A stretch of DNA of 64,000 nucleotides, taken from Boudabousia tangfeifanii. Its GTDB lineage: Bacteria > Actinomycetota > Actinomycetes > Actinomycetales > Actinomycetaceae. Below the pieces are notes generated by a model, which was not told the DNA's origin, did not search any database, and worked only from the letters and a program-made list of their open reading frames with translations. The DNA is taken from positions 1,612,001 through 1,676,000 of the forward strand of contig NZ_CP017812.1 in NCBI RefSeq assembly GCF_001856685.1, written 5' to 3'. Shown here piece by piece: positions 18,945 to 27,873 of the stretch (position 1 is its first letter; every line of letters begins with the position of its first letter). The position numbers were made by a program, and so were the translations under genes.

Positions 18945-20444
18945 TTATGATTCTGGGCTAGCCGGCGTCGATTCTATGGTTGTAGGTGCTTCTACCGTCG
19001 GCACTTTCGCGTCCTCGGGAGTTACGGTTGGTACTTTTTCACCACGATTCGGTAGGACTATTCCTTCATTTGGATTATCCAAAACCACCACCGCGTGCGG
19101 TGCGGGGGACGTGGGCGACAAAATATTCGCCGGCAGAGCAGCTAGCGCCCAAACAAATAAACAGAAAGCTGCCGCAATCCCCGCAGCGATCGGACGGCGC
19201 CACTTTGCTTCCAAGGAATGGAGCCATGTGCCTACGTCGTAACCGCCTCGCAGTTGCCAGTCTTTCAAAATGAGCCACCAGCAAAGCGCCGCTGCGACAA
19301 GCGCCGTTACCACCGTTACCAACAAACGAATAGCCGCGCCCCGCACGTCGCTGACTGGCCCAAACCAGTGTTCTTGCACCAAGTAGATGGGGGCGATGGC
19401 CAAGAAAGTGCTGAGCCACCATCCGCGCCCTCGGCCCACGAAAATCTGGGCAAGGGCAGAGAGCAAGTTTGTCGGCAAAGTCAACAAACCGATTAGCAAC
19501 GCCAGCAAAAGCAGCTGCATGACGATGATCAGAGTGACTTGGAGGTTAAGCGTGGCGGCCCGAGGAATGAAATATCCGAGGGCGCCCACCCCACCTAACG
19601 CCAATACCAAAATGGCATACGACCAAAAACCTTGGAACTCATTTTCCGTGGCTCCATCTCGCCTAGTCAACGCAAATAGTCCGGCAGCAAGGGCAGCTCC
19701 AAGTAGAAGAGGGTAGCCCGCACCCCAAGTAAACCAACGCGAAGGCAGATCGACTTGATGTTCCGGTTTAGCCAGCCACAAGGAGAGCATAATCATCACG
19801 CCAAGAATTAGGGCAACTACGCTACTCAAAGCAAAATGCCGGGTATTACTTGGACGTTTACGTTCTAACGGAGCACTCACCCAGCCGAGGGCGGCCATCA
19901 CCCACGGCCAAAGCAATACAAAAATGGCGTAAGCACTGAGATACCAAGTGGCTTGTAGCCATGGCCAGTTACCGCCTACCGCCGCGATTGCCTCGCTATT
20001 TTTCGAGGATTGTGCCCCCGTAAATGTGAGTTCCCAGGGCAGGTTCGCGTAAAAGAAGGTGCGCAGAATCTCGGGTCGTCGTCCCGCACCAGCTCCACTA
20101 AAAGCGGCAAGAGGCACCACCCAAAGAAGGAAAAATAGCAATGCTGGATAGGTGTTTCGCAGCTGTAGATTCCACTCTTGCCAGAGATTAAAACGACCAG
20201 TTTGTACTGCTTGTTGGCAAAGTCGCCAAGTGTACGCGAAGCCGAGGACGAGGCCGCTTAATCCCGCGGCTGCCGGACGCAACCACCACCAGGTGGGCCA
20301 GGCAAAGCTGGCCGCATAAGCTACCAGCGCCAGCCAAAATGACAGCCGAAGCACTGGGGCATACTGGGTAGGGAAAAATTCTGGTGCAGGCACCCGAGTA
20401 GTTTGGGCGGTAGTGCTTTCTACCGTTTCTGTACTAGTACTCAT
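18945..20444 (-). CDS. Degenerate acyltransferase-3 (OatA-like) membrane protein
   Basis: The 499-residue protein has about ten predicted membrane helices and a roughly 70-residue Pro/Thr/Glu-rich external tail. Several segments align with the acyltransferase-3 pattern of actinobacterial OatA-like O-acetyltransferases: QTGRFNLWQEWNLQLRNTYP at the position of the usual TGRxxLxxFWxRRxRRLxPA segment, then FFYANLPWELTF, then WLQATWYLSAYAIFVLLWPW in place of HTWSLAVEEQFYLLWP. The N-terminal RxxxH catalytic segment is not preserved (LRLSFWLALVAYAA). The SGNH domain that normally follows the tail is absent. Its ATG overlaps the pcrA stop (TAATG), so it is co-translated with the helicase. Possibly a pseudoenzyme; assignment is by eye. 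Confidence 0.55.
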   Translation of the reverse strand: MSTSTETVESTTAQTTRVPAPEFFPTQYAPVLRLSFWLALVAYAASFAWPTWWWLRPAAAGLSGLVLGFAYTWRLCQQAVQTGRFNLWQEWNLQLRNTYPALLFFLLWVVPLAAFSGAGAGRRPEILRTFFYANLPWELTFTGAQSSKNSEAIAAVGGNWPWLQATWYLSAYAIFVLLWPWVMAALGWVSAPLERKRPSNTRHFALSSVVALILGVMIMLSLWLAKPEHQVDLPSRWFTWGAGYPLLLGAALAAGLFALTRRDGATENEFQGFWSYAILVLALGGVGALGYFIPRAATLNLQVTLIIVMQLLLLALLIGLLTLPTNLLSALAQIFVGRGRGWWLSTFLAIAPIYLVQEHWFGPVSDVRGAAIRLLVTVVTALVAAALCWWLILKDWQLRGGYDVGTWLHSLEAKWRRPIAAGIAAAFCLFVWALAALPANILSPTSPAPHAVVVLDNPNEGIVLPNRGEKVPTVTPEDAKVPTVEAPTTIESTPASPES

Positions 20445-23167
20445 TAAATTGCCGTCACCTTCTTAAATCTGGCCATAATACGCTTACTGGTGCCGTTGTC
20501 GAAGTCGATGTGATAGACCAAGGAAGCACCTTGTCCGCTGGTTTCTCGCACGGTGCCATCACCGTAGGCACTGTGTGTAACTCGGGTTCCGGCCGGATAG
20601 TTGGGCCAATCACCGCTGGCCCCGGCCGAGGCTCCACTTTGTTGCTGGCGTTTGGCCACGCGGGCCGCAGCGGTGGGACTAACCGGGCGTTCACTACCTG
20701 TGAGAGTGCTTCTTAGACCCTGGCCCGAACCAATCGCAGGGGCAAAATCGTCATCCTCACTGCGAGGAGCGCGCACGTGTCGGTAACCGCCTACTCCTCC
20801 CCCATAGTTTTCCCGTCCGGAACGAGGGTAGCTACTACCATAACTTCCTCCCCAGCCGGTGGAGACGAAGGGGTGGCTGGGCACTAGGGTGCGATCGGTT
20901 TCAAGCACAATCTCAGCTGGCAATTCATCAAGGAAACGTGAGGCAACTTTCTCAATACTCTTGCCCCAAGCGGTTCGCATGTGAGCGCGGGTGAGGTACA
21001 AGCGCTTTCGTGCGCGAGTGATCGCCACATAGGCTAGGCGGCGTTCTTCTTCTAGCTCGCTTTGGCTGTACATGGCTCGCTCATGCGGGAAAGTTCCGTC
21101 TTCCATCCCGGTCACGAAAACCACGGGGAACTCTAGACCCTTGGCGGTGTGCACGGTCATCAGGGTGACTTCGCCCTGGTCATCTTGGTTAGGTAGCTGG
21201 TCAGTATCCGAAACTAGCGCCACTTTTTCGAGGAAGTCTGCTAGGTGATCGCCTCGCTCAACGTCTGGTGGTAGTTCTTTTTCCAGCATGTTTTGCAATT
21301 GTTCAAACTCGCTGGCCACAGAGTGGAGTTCTGCCAGGTTTTCGATCCTAGAGACGTCTTGGAGATCAGTCGAGGCTCGTAGGGCAGCAAGGTAACCGGA
21401 AACATCTAGGAGGTGATCGAGGAGGACGGCCACGCCCTCGGCAATTTTCAGGCGCGATTGGAAGATCATGGCTGCGAACTCGGCGAGGGATTTTTCGGCG
21501 CGAGTGGACAGTCCAGTAACCGGCGGAAGTTTGCCGATTTGAGGCCACAGTTCGTCGATTTCAGCTTGCACGGCTTCACTGGCATTGCCTTGCGACAGGA
21601 CTAGACGAGCCATGGCCGCCCCGGTGCTCTGCTGGTAGGTGTTGGCCCACTCGTTGACCATGGCGATGGCTTTGGCACCAATCCCCCGTCGGGGGGTGTT
21701 GACGATGCGGTTAAAAGCCACCACATCATCTGGGTTGTGGGTCAACTGGAGGTAAGCGATAGCGTCCTTGATTTCGGCGCGATCGTAGAACTTGGTGCCG
21801 CCAACCACGCGGTAAGGAATTCCGTTGCGGGTTAGCGCTTCTTCAATCGCTCGCGATTGGGCGTTTGTTCGGTAGAAAACAGCAAAGTCACCGTATTGGT
21901 ATTGCCCGGCCAATTCGTCAATTTCTTTAATGATGAAGTTGGCTTCTTCGCGGTCCGAGGGCGCGGCATCGATGACGATTTTGTCGCCTTGACCGAGGTC
22001 GGACCATAGTTCCTTGACTCGACGGTTTTGGTTTTGGCTGATGATGGCGTTGGCGCCCGAAAGAATGTTCTGGGTGGAACGGTAGTTCTGGTTCAGGGTG
22101 ATAACCCGAGCATTCGGGTAGTCCTTTTCGAACTCTTCGATATTGCGGATGGTGGCGCCGCGGAAAGCGTAAATGGACTGGTCGGAGTCACCCACCACGG
22201 TGAGTTCTGCCGGTGGCACCCCGTCGCTGCCGTCGCCGGTGAGTAGTGCGGCCAGCATGTACTGGGCGTGGTTGGTGTCTTGGTATTCGTCGATGAGGAT
22301 GTGGCGGAAGCGTCGGTGGTACATTTCTGCCACGGCTGGCTGGGTTTGCAGTAGCTGTACCGTGAGCATTATCAGGTCGTCAAAGTCGACCGCGTTGGCT
22401 TCCTTGAGGCGTTCTTGGTAGCGCTGATAGACGGTCACTAGGTGCTGCCCGAAGGGATCTGCCGGAGCAGATTCGCCGTAGGCATGCGGGTCAACGAGTT
22501 CATTTTTTAGGTCGCTGACGCGTCGGGAAAAGTTCTTTGGTGGGAACTGTTTCGGGTCTAGGTTTAGGTCTTTACAGACCATCGTCATTAGTCGTTGCGC
22601 GTCGGTTTGGTCGTAAATGGTAAAGGTTGATTTCAGGCCGAGGGCGTCCGCGTGCTTGCGCAGAATCCGCACGCAAGCCGAGTGGAAGGTGGATACCCAC
22701 ATGCCCCTCGCTTGGTTGCCAATCAGGGCAACGGTGCGTTCACTCATTTCTGCCGCAGCTTTATTGGTGAAGGTGATAGCTAGGATTTCAAAGGGGCGCG
22801 CTCTACCGGTGGCAATCAAGTGTGCGATGCGGTGAGTCAGCACTCGAGTTTTGCCTGAGCCGGCACCGGCCACCACCAGCAGGGCGGAACCGCCATGAGT
22901 TACTGCCGCACTTTGCTCTGGGTTTAGCCCAGTCAATAGTTTAGTGATTTGAGCGTTGCGTTCAGCTTCTAGTTCTGCCGGGTCAAGGTATTCCCCTGCC
23001 GGGCCGAGGGCGGGATCATAGCCGGCTCCGACCTCGGTTGGCACCATCTGCGCGGCGGTGTTTGCAGCCATTTGCGCCCACAAATCAGCCCCTTGACTGG
23101 CGCCCATGTCGCCTAGGTTTAGTCCGGGGAGTACTGCTGGTGAAGGCTTTGAAAACTGCTGATCCAT
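20444..23167 (-). CDS. pcrA: ATP-dependent DNA helicase PcrA/UvrD
   Basis: The 907-residue superfamily 1A helicase translocates 3' to 5' in repair and replication restart. A roughly 75-residue N-terminal extension precedes the Q motif (LNPEQSAAV). Then come Walker A VVAGAGSGKTRVL, motif II DEYQDTNHAQY, motif III GDSDQSIYAFRGA, motif IV LNQNYRST, motif V VHTAKGLEFPVVF and motif VI VAITRARKRLYL. A Gly/Tyr-rich linker leads to a C-terminal Tudor-like domain (VTHSAYGDGTV to KRIMARFKKV), which binds RNA polymerase in PcrA. An AGAGGC sequence precedes the ATG; TAATCT ends 9 nt before it. Confidence 0.95.
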   Translation of the reverse strand: MDQQFSKPSPAVLPGLNLGDMGASQGADLWAQMAANTAAQMVPTEVGAGYDPALGPAGEYLDPAELEAERNAQITKLLTGLNPEQSAAVTHGGSALLVVAGAGSGKTRVLTHRIAHLIATGRARPFEILAITFTNKAAAEMSERTVALIGNQARGMWVSTFHSACVRILRKHADALGLKSTFTIYDQTDAQRLMTMVCKDLNLDPKQFPPKNFSRRVSDLKNELVDPHAYGESAPADPFGQHLVTVYQRYQERLKEANAVDFDDLIMLTVQLLQTQPAVAEMYHRRFRHILIDEYQDTNHAQYMLAALLTGDGSDGVPPAELTVVGDSDQSIYAFRGATIRNIEEFEKDYPNARVITLNQNYRSTQNILSGANAIISQNQNRRVKELWSDLGQGDKIVIDAAPSDREEANFIIKEIDELAGQYQYGDFAVFYRTNAQSRAIEEALTRNGIPYRVVGGTKFYDRAEIKDAIAYLQLTHNPDDVVAFNRIVNTPRRGIGAKAIAMVNEWANTYQQSTGAAMARLVLSQGNASEAVQAEIDELWPQIGKLPPVTGLSTRAEKSLAEFAAMIFQSRLKIAEGVAVLLDHLLDVSGYLAALRASTDLQDVSRIENLAELHSVASEFEQLQNMLEKELPPDVERGDHLADFLEKVALVSDTDQLPNQDDQGEVTLMTVHTAKGLEFPVVFVTGMEDGTFPHERAMYSQSELEEERRLAYVAITRARKRLYLTRAHMRTAWGKSIEKVASRFLDELPAEIVLETDRTLVPSHPFVSTGWGGSYGSSYPRSGRENYGGGVGGYRHVRAPRSEDDDFAPAIGSGQGLRSTLTGSERPVSPTAAARVAKRQQQSGASAGASGDWPNYPAGTRVTHSAYGDGTVRETSGQGASLVYHIDFDNGTSKRIMARFKKVTAI

Positions 23168-23268
23168 AGTGCCTCTAGATTAGCTTGTGGCCTTTAAGGG
23201 AGCAGGGAGCAACACGGACGAAAAAGGCGACTTGAAAGAAATCGCTAGCTAGACCACATTTTCAGTAC

Positions 23269-23297
23269 TTGTCTGTGACCAGCGCAATGTGTAAAAA
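23269..23297 (+). promoter_or_regulatory. Candidate promoter of the thiamine-transport operon
   Basis: TTGTCT (23269-23274) and TAAAAA (23292-23297) are 17 nt apart. Transcription would start near 23304, right at the 5' end of the TPP aptamer, which supports the assignment. Confidence 0.55.
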
Positions 23298-23302
23298 TAG
23301 GG

Positions 23303-23400
23303 GCGAACACGGGAGCCCGGAAGGATCGGGCTGAGAGGAAAGCTTTTCGCTTTCGACCGTTTGGACCTGATCCGGGTAATGCCGGCGCAGGAAGGTTTCC
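23303..23400 (+). promoter_or_regulatory. TPP riboswitch (THI element)
   Basis: The conserved aptamer segments are present in order: CGGGAGCCCG, GGGCTGAGAGGA, then GGACCTGATCCGGGTAATGCC and GGCGCAGGAAGG. It binds thiamine pyrophosphate and shuts off downstream genes when TPP is plentiful. The CTGAGA and CCTGAT...TAATGCC elements form the pyrimidine- and pyrophosphate-binding helices. No T-rich terminator follows; a short CCTC/GAGG hairpin near 23414-23430 and the AAAAGGAG ribosome site at 23457-23464 suggest translational control. Confidence 0.93.
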
Positions 23401-23470
23401 TCAAATTTTCCGTGCCCCTCTCGCGAGGATAAAAGTTATTCTCGTTCGCATTTTGCAAAAGGAGCACATG

Positions 23471-24070
23471 ATGGCTAACTCTGCCTCCTCATGGCGCGTA
23501 ATCGACATTGTTACTGCCGCAGTTCTAGGCGTTGCCTGCGGTCTCATTTTCTTTGTTTGGAACTCCGTCGGGGGTAACTTGTGGGGAATGTTTGATTCTC
23601 TCACCCCTGGTTTGGGCGGTCTGGCCGTGGGTATTTGGCTACTCGGTGGCGTTTTGGGTGGCCTGATTATTCGCAAGCCTGGCGCCGCCTTGTTTGTGGA
23701 AGTTTTGGCCGCAACCGTTTCCATGGCGATTGGTAGCCAGTGGGGCATCTCAACCATTTACTCCGGTATCGCTCAGGGTCTTGGTGCGGGCATTGTTTTC
23801 GCTCTCTTTGGTTACAAGCGTTTCGATTTGCCGGTCGCTATGTTGGCCGGTGCGGGCGCTGGCATTGGTGCTTGGACCTTGGAAATGTTCGTAGGTGACA
23901 CCCCGAACTACATGATGGGCTTTAGCTACAACGCAATTTATTTGGTGAGTTTGATTATCACCGGTCTTTTCTTGGCCGGTCTGGTAGCTTGGCTACTAAC
24001 TCGCGCTTTGGCTTCTACTGGCGTGCTTGATCGCTTTGCCGCCGGGGCTAATGCGCGCGTGGTTGACTGA
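23471..24070 (+). CDS. ykoE: ECF transporter S component for thiamine precursor (YkoE)
   Basis: The 199-residue membrane protein has about six hydrophobic segments and typical YkoE motifs: VWNSVGGNLWGMFDSL, LGGVLGGLIIRKPGAALFVE and SQWGISTIYSGIAQGLGAGIVF. YkoE is the substrate-binding S component of an ECF transporter for thiamine or its hydroxymethylpyrimidine precursor. Placement behind a TPP riboswitch and before ATPase and T-component genes makes the role firm. ATG 23471 is chosen over the neighbouring ATG 23468 because AAAAGGAG then sits at proper spacing. Confidence 0.92.
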   Translation: MANSASSWRVIDIVTAAVLGVACGLIFFVWNSVGGNLWGMFDSLTPGLGGLAVGIWLLGGVLGGLIIRKPGAALFVEVLAATVSMAIGSQWGISTIYSGIAQGLGAGIVFALFGYKRFDLPVAMLAGAGAGIGAWTLEMFVGDTPNYMMGFSYNAIYLVSLIITGLFLAGLVAWLLTRALASTGVLDRFAAGANARVVD

Positions 24071-24148
24071 TAATGATCCTAAGAAAAGATAACTAGTCGT
24101 GGTAGCCAAAGTAGTGCGGGACTGAGGCTACCCAGAGTCGAGGGCGAG

Positions 24149-25702
24149 ATGACCGGTGCCAGCGTAGTTGCGAACCAGTGGGGTTGGCGGCACGCTTCGC
24201 GACGCCATTTCGCCCTCGATAATCTTTCTTTGGAGATTTCTCCCGGGGAAAAGGTGCTCCTTTTGGGGCCTTCTGGGGCGGGGAAATCAACTTTGCTTCA
24301 TGCCTTGGCGGGGGTGCTTGAACCCGATCAGGGTGAAAGCCATGGCGAGCTACTTTTGGATGGCCAGCCGGCCCAATTGGGCCAAACGCAGGTGGGGCTC
24401 GTGCTCCAAGATCCTGCCAGTCAGGTGATTGTGGGCAAGGTCGGCGATGATGTGGCCTTCGGCCCTGAATCTCAGTGCGTGCCCCGACCAGAAATTTGGC
24501 AACGAGTCCAGGCTTCTTTGGCCGCAGTCGGCTTAGAAGTGGGTTTTAATCGACCGACCAACGCTCTGTCTGGCGGGCAGAAACAACGTATGGCTTTGGC
24601 GGGGTCTTTGGCGATGGGGCCACAGTTGCTGCTACTGGACGAACCCACTGCGAACCTTGATCCAGAAGGCATTTTGGAAGTGCGCGATGCCATTTTGGCG
24701 GTCCAAGCAGCGACCGGTGCGACTTTAGTGGTGGTTGAGCACCGCGTACCGATCTGGGCAAAGCAAGTGGATCGCATCATTGTCTTAGAGCGTGGCGGTG
24801 GGGTTCGCGCTAGTGGCCGACCAGATGAAATTTTGGCGGATCTAGGTCAAGAACTTTCCGAGCAAGGCGTTTGGATTGAGGATTTCCAGCGCCCTACTCC
24901 CCTACCTAAGTGGTCTGCGAAGAAGCCGGCTGACGCCGGCACCCCAATTCTTTCAGCTCGCGATTTGACCATTGGTTACCAGGCAGATCATCCCGTCCAA
25001 GAGAAATTGAACTGCGATATTTTGGCTGGGATCTCCACTTGTATTACGGGAGTCAATGGTGCCGGTAAATCTACTTTGGCTTTAACTATGGCTGGGCTTT
25101 TGCCCGCTCTTTCCGGCCAAGTTTTGGCTGCACCTACGCTTCGTCGTCCGCACCCAAATGATCCTCGGCCCAGAAAAGCCCTTTGGGGTAAGCGCCGCAA
25201 ATTTAACAAAGTGTTGGCCGATACTGGTTTGCTGCCACCTGATCCGCATGATTGGGAATCGAAGCATTTATTGCCGCGCATAGGTACGGTTTTCCAGGCT
25301 CCCGAGCACCAGTTTCTAACAAGCACGGTTAGGCAAGAATTGTTAGTCGGTCCCCTCGCCCTGGGCGTAAATCAGGCCGAGGCGGAAGCGAAGGCGGATG
25401 AGGTCTTGGCCCGTTTGGGACTGCTGAAATTAGCGAAAGCCAATCCTTTTACGCTTTCGGGTGGGGAAAAGCGTCGCCTGTCGGTGGCCACGGTTTTGGT
25501 CAGCTCACCCCAAGTGATTTTTCTTGATGAACCAACCTTTGGTCAGGATTTGAAAACTTGGCGAGAGTTGGTGGCATTACTCAAAGACTTGGTCAATCAA
25601 GGGGTTACCTTGGTTTCAGTCACCCACGATGAGGCCTACTTGGACGCCCTCGGACAACAGATTCTGCACGTTGATGAATCGGGGGTGAAAGTAATTGGCT
25701 GA
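24149..25702 (+). CDS. ykoD: ECF transporter ATPase, two domains in one chain (YkoD)
   Basis: The 517-residue protein contains two complete ABC ATPase domains. The first has Walker A GPSGAGKST, signature LSGGQKQRMALAG and Walker B LLLLDEPTANLD. The second has GVNGAGKST, LSGGEKRRLSVA and VIFLDEPTFGQD. It corresponds to the A and A' energising subunits of an ECF transporter fused in tandem, as in YkoD. A 78-bp spacer after ykoE contains a GGTAGCC/GGCTACC inverted repeat (24101-24132) that may tune expression. The GAGGGCGAG before the ATG serves as ribosome site. It overlaps ykoC by 8 bp. Confidence 0.93.
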   Translation: MTGASVVANQWGWRHASRRHFALDNLSLEISPGEKVLLLGPSGAGKSTLLHALAGVLEPDQGESHGELLLDGQPAQLGQTQVGLVLQDPASQVIVGKVGDDVAFGPESQCVPRPEIWQRVQASLAAVGLEVGFNRPTNALSGGQKQRMALAGSLAMGPQLLLLDEPTANLDPEGILEVRDAILAVQAATGATLVVVEHRVPIWAKQVDRIIVLERGGGVRASGRPDEILADLGQELSEQGVWIEDFQRPTPLPKWSAKKPADAGTPILSARDLTIGYQADHPVQEKLNCDILAGISTCITGVNGAGKSTLALTMAGLLPALSGQVLAAPTLRRPHPNDPRPRKALWGKRRKFNKVLADTGLLPPDPHDWESKHLLPRIGTVFQAPEHQFLTSTVRQELLVGPLALGVNQAEAEAKADEVLARLGLLKLAKANPFTLSGGEKRRLSVATVLVSSPQVIFLDEPTFGQDLKTWRELVALLKDLVNQGVTLVSVTHDEAYLDALGQQILHVDESGVKVIG

Positions 25703-26546
25703 GCAAGGTGAAGCAACTTTTTATGTCCAACCCGATCCTAGTTTGCCAGCGGTTGATTTGGGGCCATACGGCGCTCCAACGCTGACTAAGCCTGAGACTT
25801 TTTTGGCTAGCGTTAATCCCTTAGCGCGTCTGCTAGCTTTGGCCCTACTTTCAACCCCCTTAATGGCCAGTGTGGACTGGGTCAGCGCATTGGTCGCACT
25901 AGTATTGGAACTACTAGTTCTGTGGGCTGCAGGCGTCAACCTTTGGTACTTACTGAAGCGCACTTGGTTCCTGTTTTTGCTGGCACCGTTTACTGCAGTG
26001 ACGATTTTGTTTTATGCCCATCCGGCAGGTCAAACCTATTGGCATTGGGGTTTGATTCATATTTCTGAAAACTCGGTTCAGCTGGCTTTGGCTAGTTTGT
26101 TGCGTGTAGTGACTTTAGCTTTGCCAGCAGTGGCTTTGTTCTTGCATACGGATCCCACTCGGGTAGCTGACGCGATGGCGCAAAATGGCGGTCTGCCTAC
26201 GCGCTTTGTGTTGGCGTCCTTGGCGGCGGTACGCATGACTGGGCAGCTAATGAATGAGTGGCGAGTGATGGAACTGGCGCGTCGTGCGCGCGGTTTGGCA
26301 GACGGTAATCGCTTTAAGCGTTTTGGGCAGATGACTTTTGCCATGTTGGTGATTGCTTTGCGTCGTGGTGCTGATCTTTCCACGGCCATGATTGCTCGCG
26401 GTTTTGGGACGGGGGAACGTAGTTGGGCTCGTCCTTCGTTATGGCGTGCTCGCGACTGGGTGGCAGTTTTTGTTGGTCTGGCGATTTCCCTGTTGGCCCT
26501 GTCAGCTGCTGTTTGGGCGGGCACTTTCCGCTGGTTTGGAGGCTAA
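25695..26546 (+). CDS. ykoC: ECF transporter T component (YkoC)
   Basis: The 283-residue protein has about six membrane helices and the EcfT coupling motifs: NEWRVMELARRARGL, with its ARRARG segment, and MIARGFGTGE. It links the YkoE S component to the YkoD ATPase. TTG 25695, 8 bp inside ykoD, is the likely start, with GGGGGTG upstream. It is followed at once by a P-loop kinase gene on the same transcript. Confidence 0.88.
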   Translation: MAEQGEATFYVQPDPSLPAVDLGPYGAPTLTKPETFLASVNPLARLLALALLSTPLMASVDWVSALVALVLELLVLWAAGVNLWYLLKRTWFLFLLAPFTAVTILFYAHPAGQTYWHWGLIHISENSVQLALASLLRVVTLALPAVALFLHTDPTRVADAMAQNGGLPTRFVLASLAAVRMTGQLMNEWRVMELARRARGLADGNRFKRFGQMTFAMLVIALRRGADLSTAMIARGFGTGERSWARPSLWRARDWVAVFVGLAISLLALSAAVWAGTFRWFGG

Positions 26547-26547
26547 A

Positions 26548-27150
26548 ATGCCTCCCACTAAATTGCCTGATGTGTTGTCAGATTCTGCTTGGCAGCAACT
26601 TTTGGCCGAGCTGGCCCAGCTTGAGAGCACGCGACCAGTCCTTTTAGTGGATGGTCCTTCTGGTAGTGGGAAAACCACCTTGGCCACTTTTTTAGCGAAA
26701 CAGCTTCCTTTGGCCCTCCCCCAGTGGGCTGACCTGCAGTTGGTTTCGCTGGATAGTTTTTACCCTGGTTGGCAGGGCTTGGCTGCCGCGTCTACCATGC
26801 TGGCCGAGGACGTCCTCGCCACGCAAAACCCCGGTTTCACTAGTTGGGACTGGGAAGCAAACCGGCCTGGCACCTGGGTGTCGATTTCTCCTACCCGACC
26901 ACTACTAGTTGAAGGGTGTGGGGCTTTGACCCGACAAAGTCGGCCGTTAGCAGATTATGCCCTTTGGGTGGAATTGCCTGAGACAATCCGCAAGGAGCGT
27001 GCTTTAACCCGCGATGGGGACACTTTTGCCCCGCACTGGCAGGAATGGTTAGCTCAGGAACAAGCCCATTGGCAGCAAAACCGCCCTTGGGAGCTGGCTG
27101 ATTTATCTTTACCGCTAAACGATGTGTCGTCTGGCTGCCCAGCGCGTTAG
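26548..27150 (+). CDS. P-loop kinase, uridine kinase-like, in the thiamine operon
   Basis: The 200-residue cytosolic protein has Walker A VDGPSGSGKTTLATFLA, an aspartate-bearing strand after it (LVSLDSFYPGW) and a helical C-terminal part with REXW-like charged residues (EWLAQEQAHWQQNRPWELAD). It resembles the uridine kinase / phosphoribulokinase P-loop group as found in small actinobacterial kinases of unknown substrate. The frame is open further upstream, but ATG 26548, one base after the ykoC stop, gives the proper family N-terminus. Operon position suggests it could phosphorylate the imported pyrimidine or thiamine, but no classical ThiD/ThiN signature is seen. Its 3' end overlaps the convergent response regulator gene by 36 bp. 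Confidence 0.7.
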   Translation: MPPTKLPDVLSDSAWQQLLAELAQLESTRPVLLVDGPSGSGKTTLATFLAKQLPLALPQWADLQLVSLDSFYPGWQGLAAASTMLAEDVLATQNPGFTSWDWEANRPGTWVSISPTRPLLVEGCGALTRQSRPLADYALWVELPETIRKERALTRDGDTFAPHWQEWLAQEQAHWQQNRPWELADLSLPLNDVSSGCPAR

Positions 27151-27873
27151 TTCGTTGCGGTTGGATAATTGTAGTTTTCTGAGCACGCTGGACATGTGCG
27201 TTTCGATGGTTTTTACCGAAATGAAAAGTTCGGCGGCCGCTTCTTTGTAGGTGTAACCGCGGGCAATGTAGCGCATGACTTCCCGTTCGCGAGCCGAAAG
27301 GCTATCTAGTTCTTCTTCCCCAGTGTCAACCTTGGCGGTACCAAAAGCATCGAGGACGAAACCGGCTAGCCGAGGCGAGAAGGCGGCATCGCCTTGCGAA
27401 ACACGTTTTATCGCGTCAACTAGTTCGTCTGCCGGAATACTCTTGGTGACATAGCCGCGGGCGCCCGCTCGGATTACCCCAACCACGTCCTCGGCCGCAT
27501 CCGAAACTGACAGGGCTAGAATCCGACAGTCTTGGTTTGCGCAGGCGCGAGCGACCTCGATCCCGCCTCCCCCATTGCCACCTGGCAGGTGCACGTCAAG
27601 GAGAACGACCTCGGGCTTTAAGTCGCGGATAGTGCTAATGGCCGAGTCGACATCTACCGCGGTCCCCACGACTTCTAGTTCTGGGTAATTGGCTAAAGCC
27701 CCGCAAACGCCGCTGAGGAACATGGGATGGTCATCAACTACCACTAACCGGAGGGTTTGGTTTGCTGCGCCTGCCTGCGGCTGGGCAGACTCGGTTTGCG
27801 CCCCGACCACGTCTTCGGGCTTTTGGTCCAAGCCGGCCGATTCGTTGGGTAGTTCAGCTTTGGACGGCGTCAT
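27115..27873 (-). CDS. LuxR-family response regulator
   Basis: The 252-residue protein has a roughly 40-residue disordered N-terminus, a receiver domain (VVVDDHPMFLSG, phospho-acceptor aspartate in VVLLDVHLPGG, lysine in GYVTKSIP) and a LuxR/NarL helix-turn-helix (LSAREREVMRYIARGYTYKEAA, SVKTIETHMSSVLRKL). It is the partner of the histidine kinase gene, whose stop overlaps its ATG by 4 bp. It would bind DNA as a phosphorylated dimer, probably at the TCAGGG repeats in the divergent promoter (inference). Confidence 0.93.
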   Translation of the reverse strand: MTPSKAELPNESAGLDQKPEDVVGAQTESAQPQAGAANQTLRLVVVDDHPMFLSGVCGALANYPELEVVGTAVDVDSAISTIRDLKPEVVLLDVHLPGGNGGGGIEVARACANQDCRILALSVSDAAEDVVGVIRAGARGYVTKSIPADELVDAIKRVSQGDAAFSPRLAGFVLDAFGTAKVDTGEEELDSLSAREREVMRYIARGYTYKEAAAELFISVKTIETHMSSVLRKLQLSNRNELTRWAARRHIV

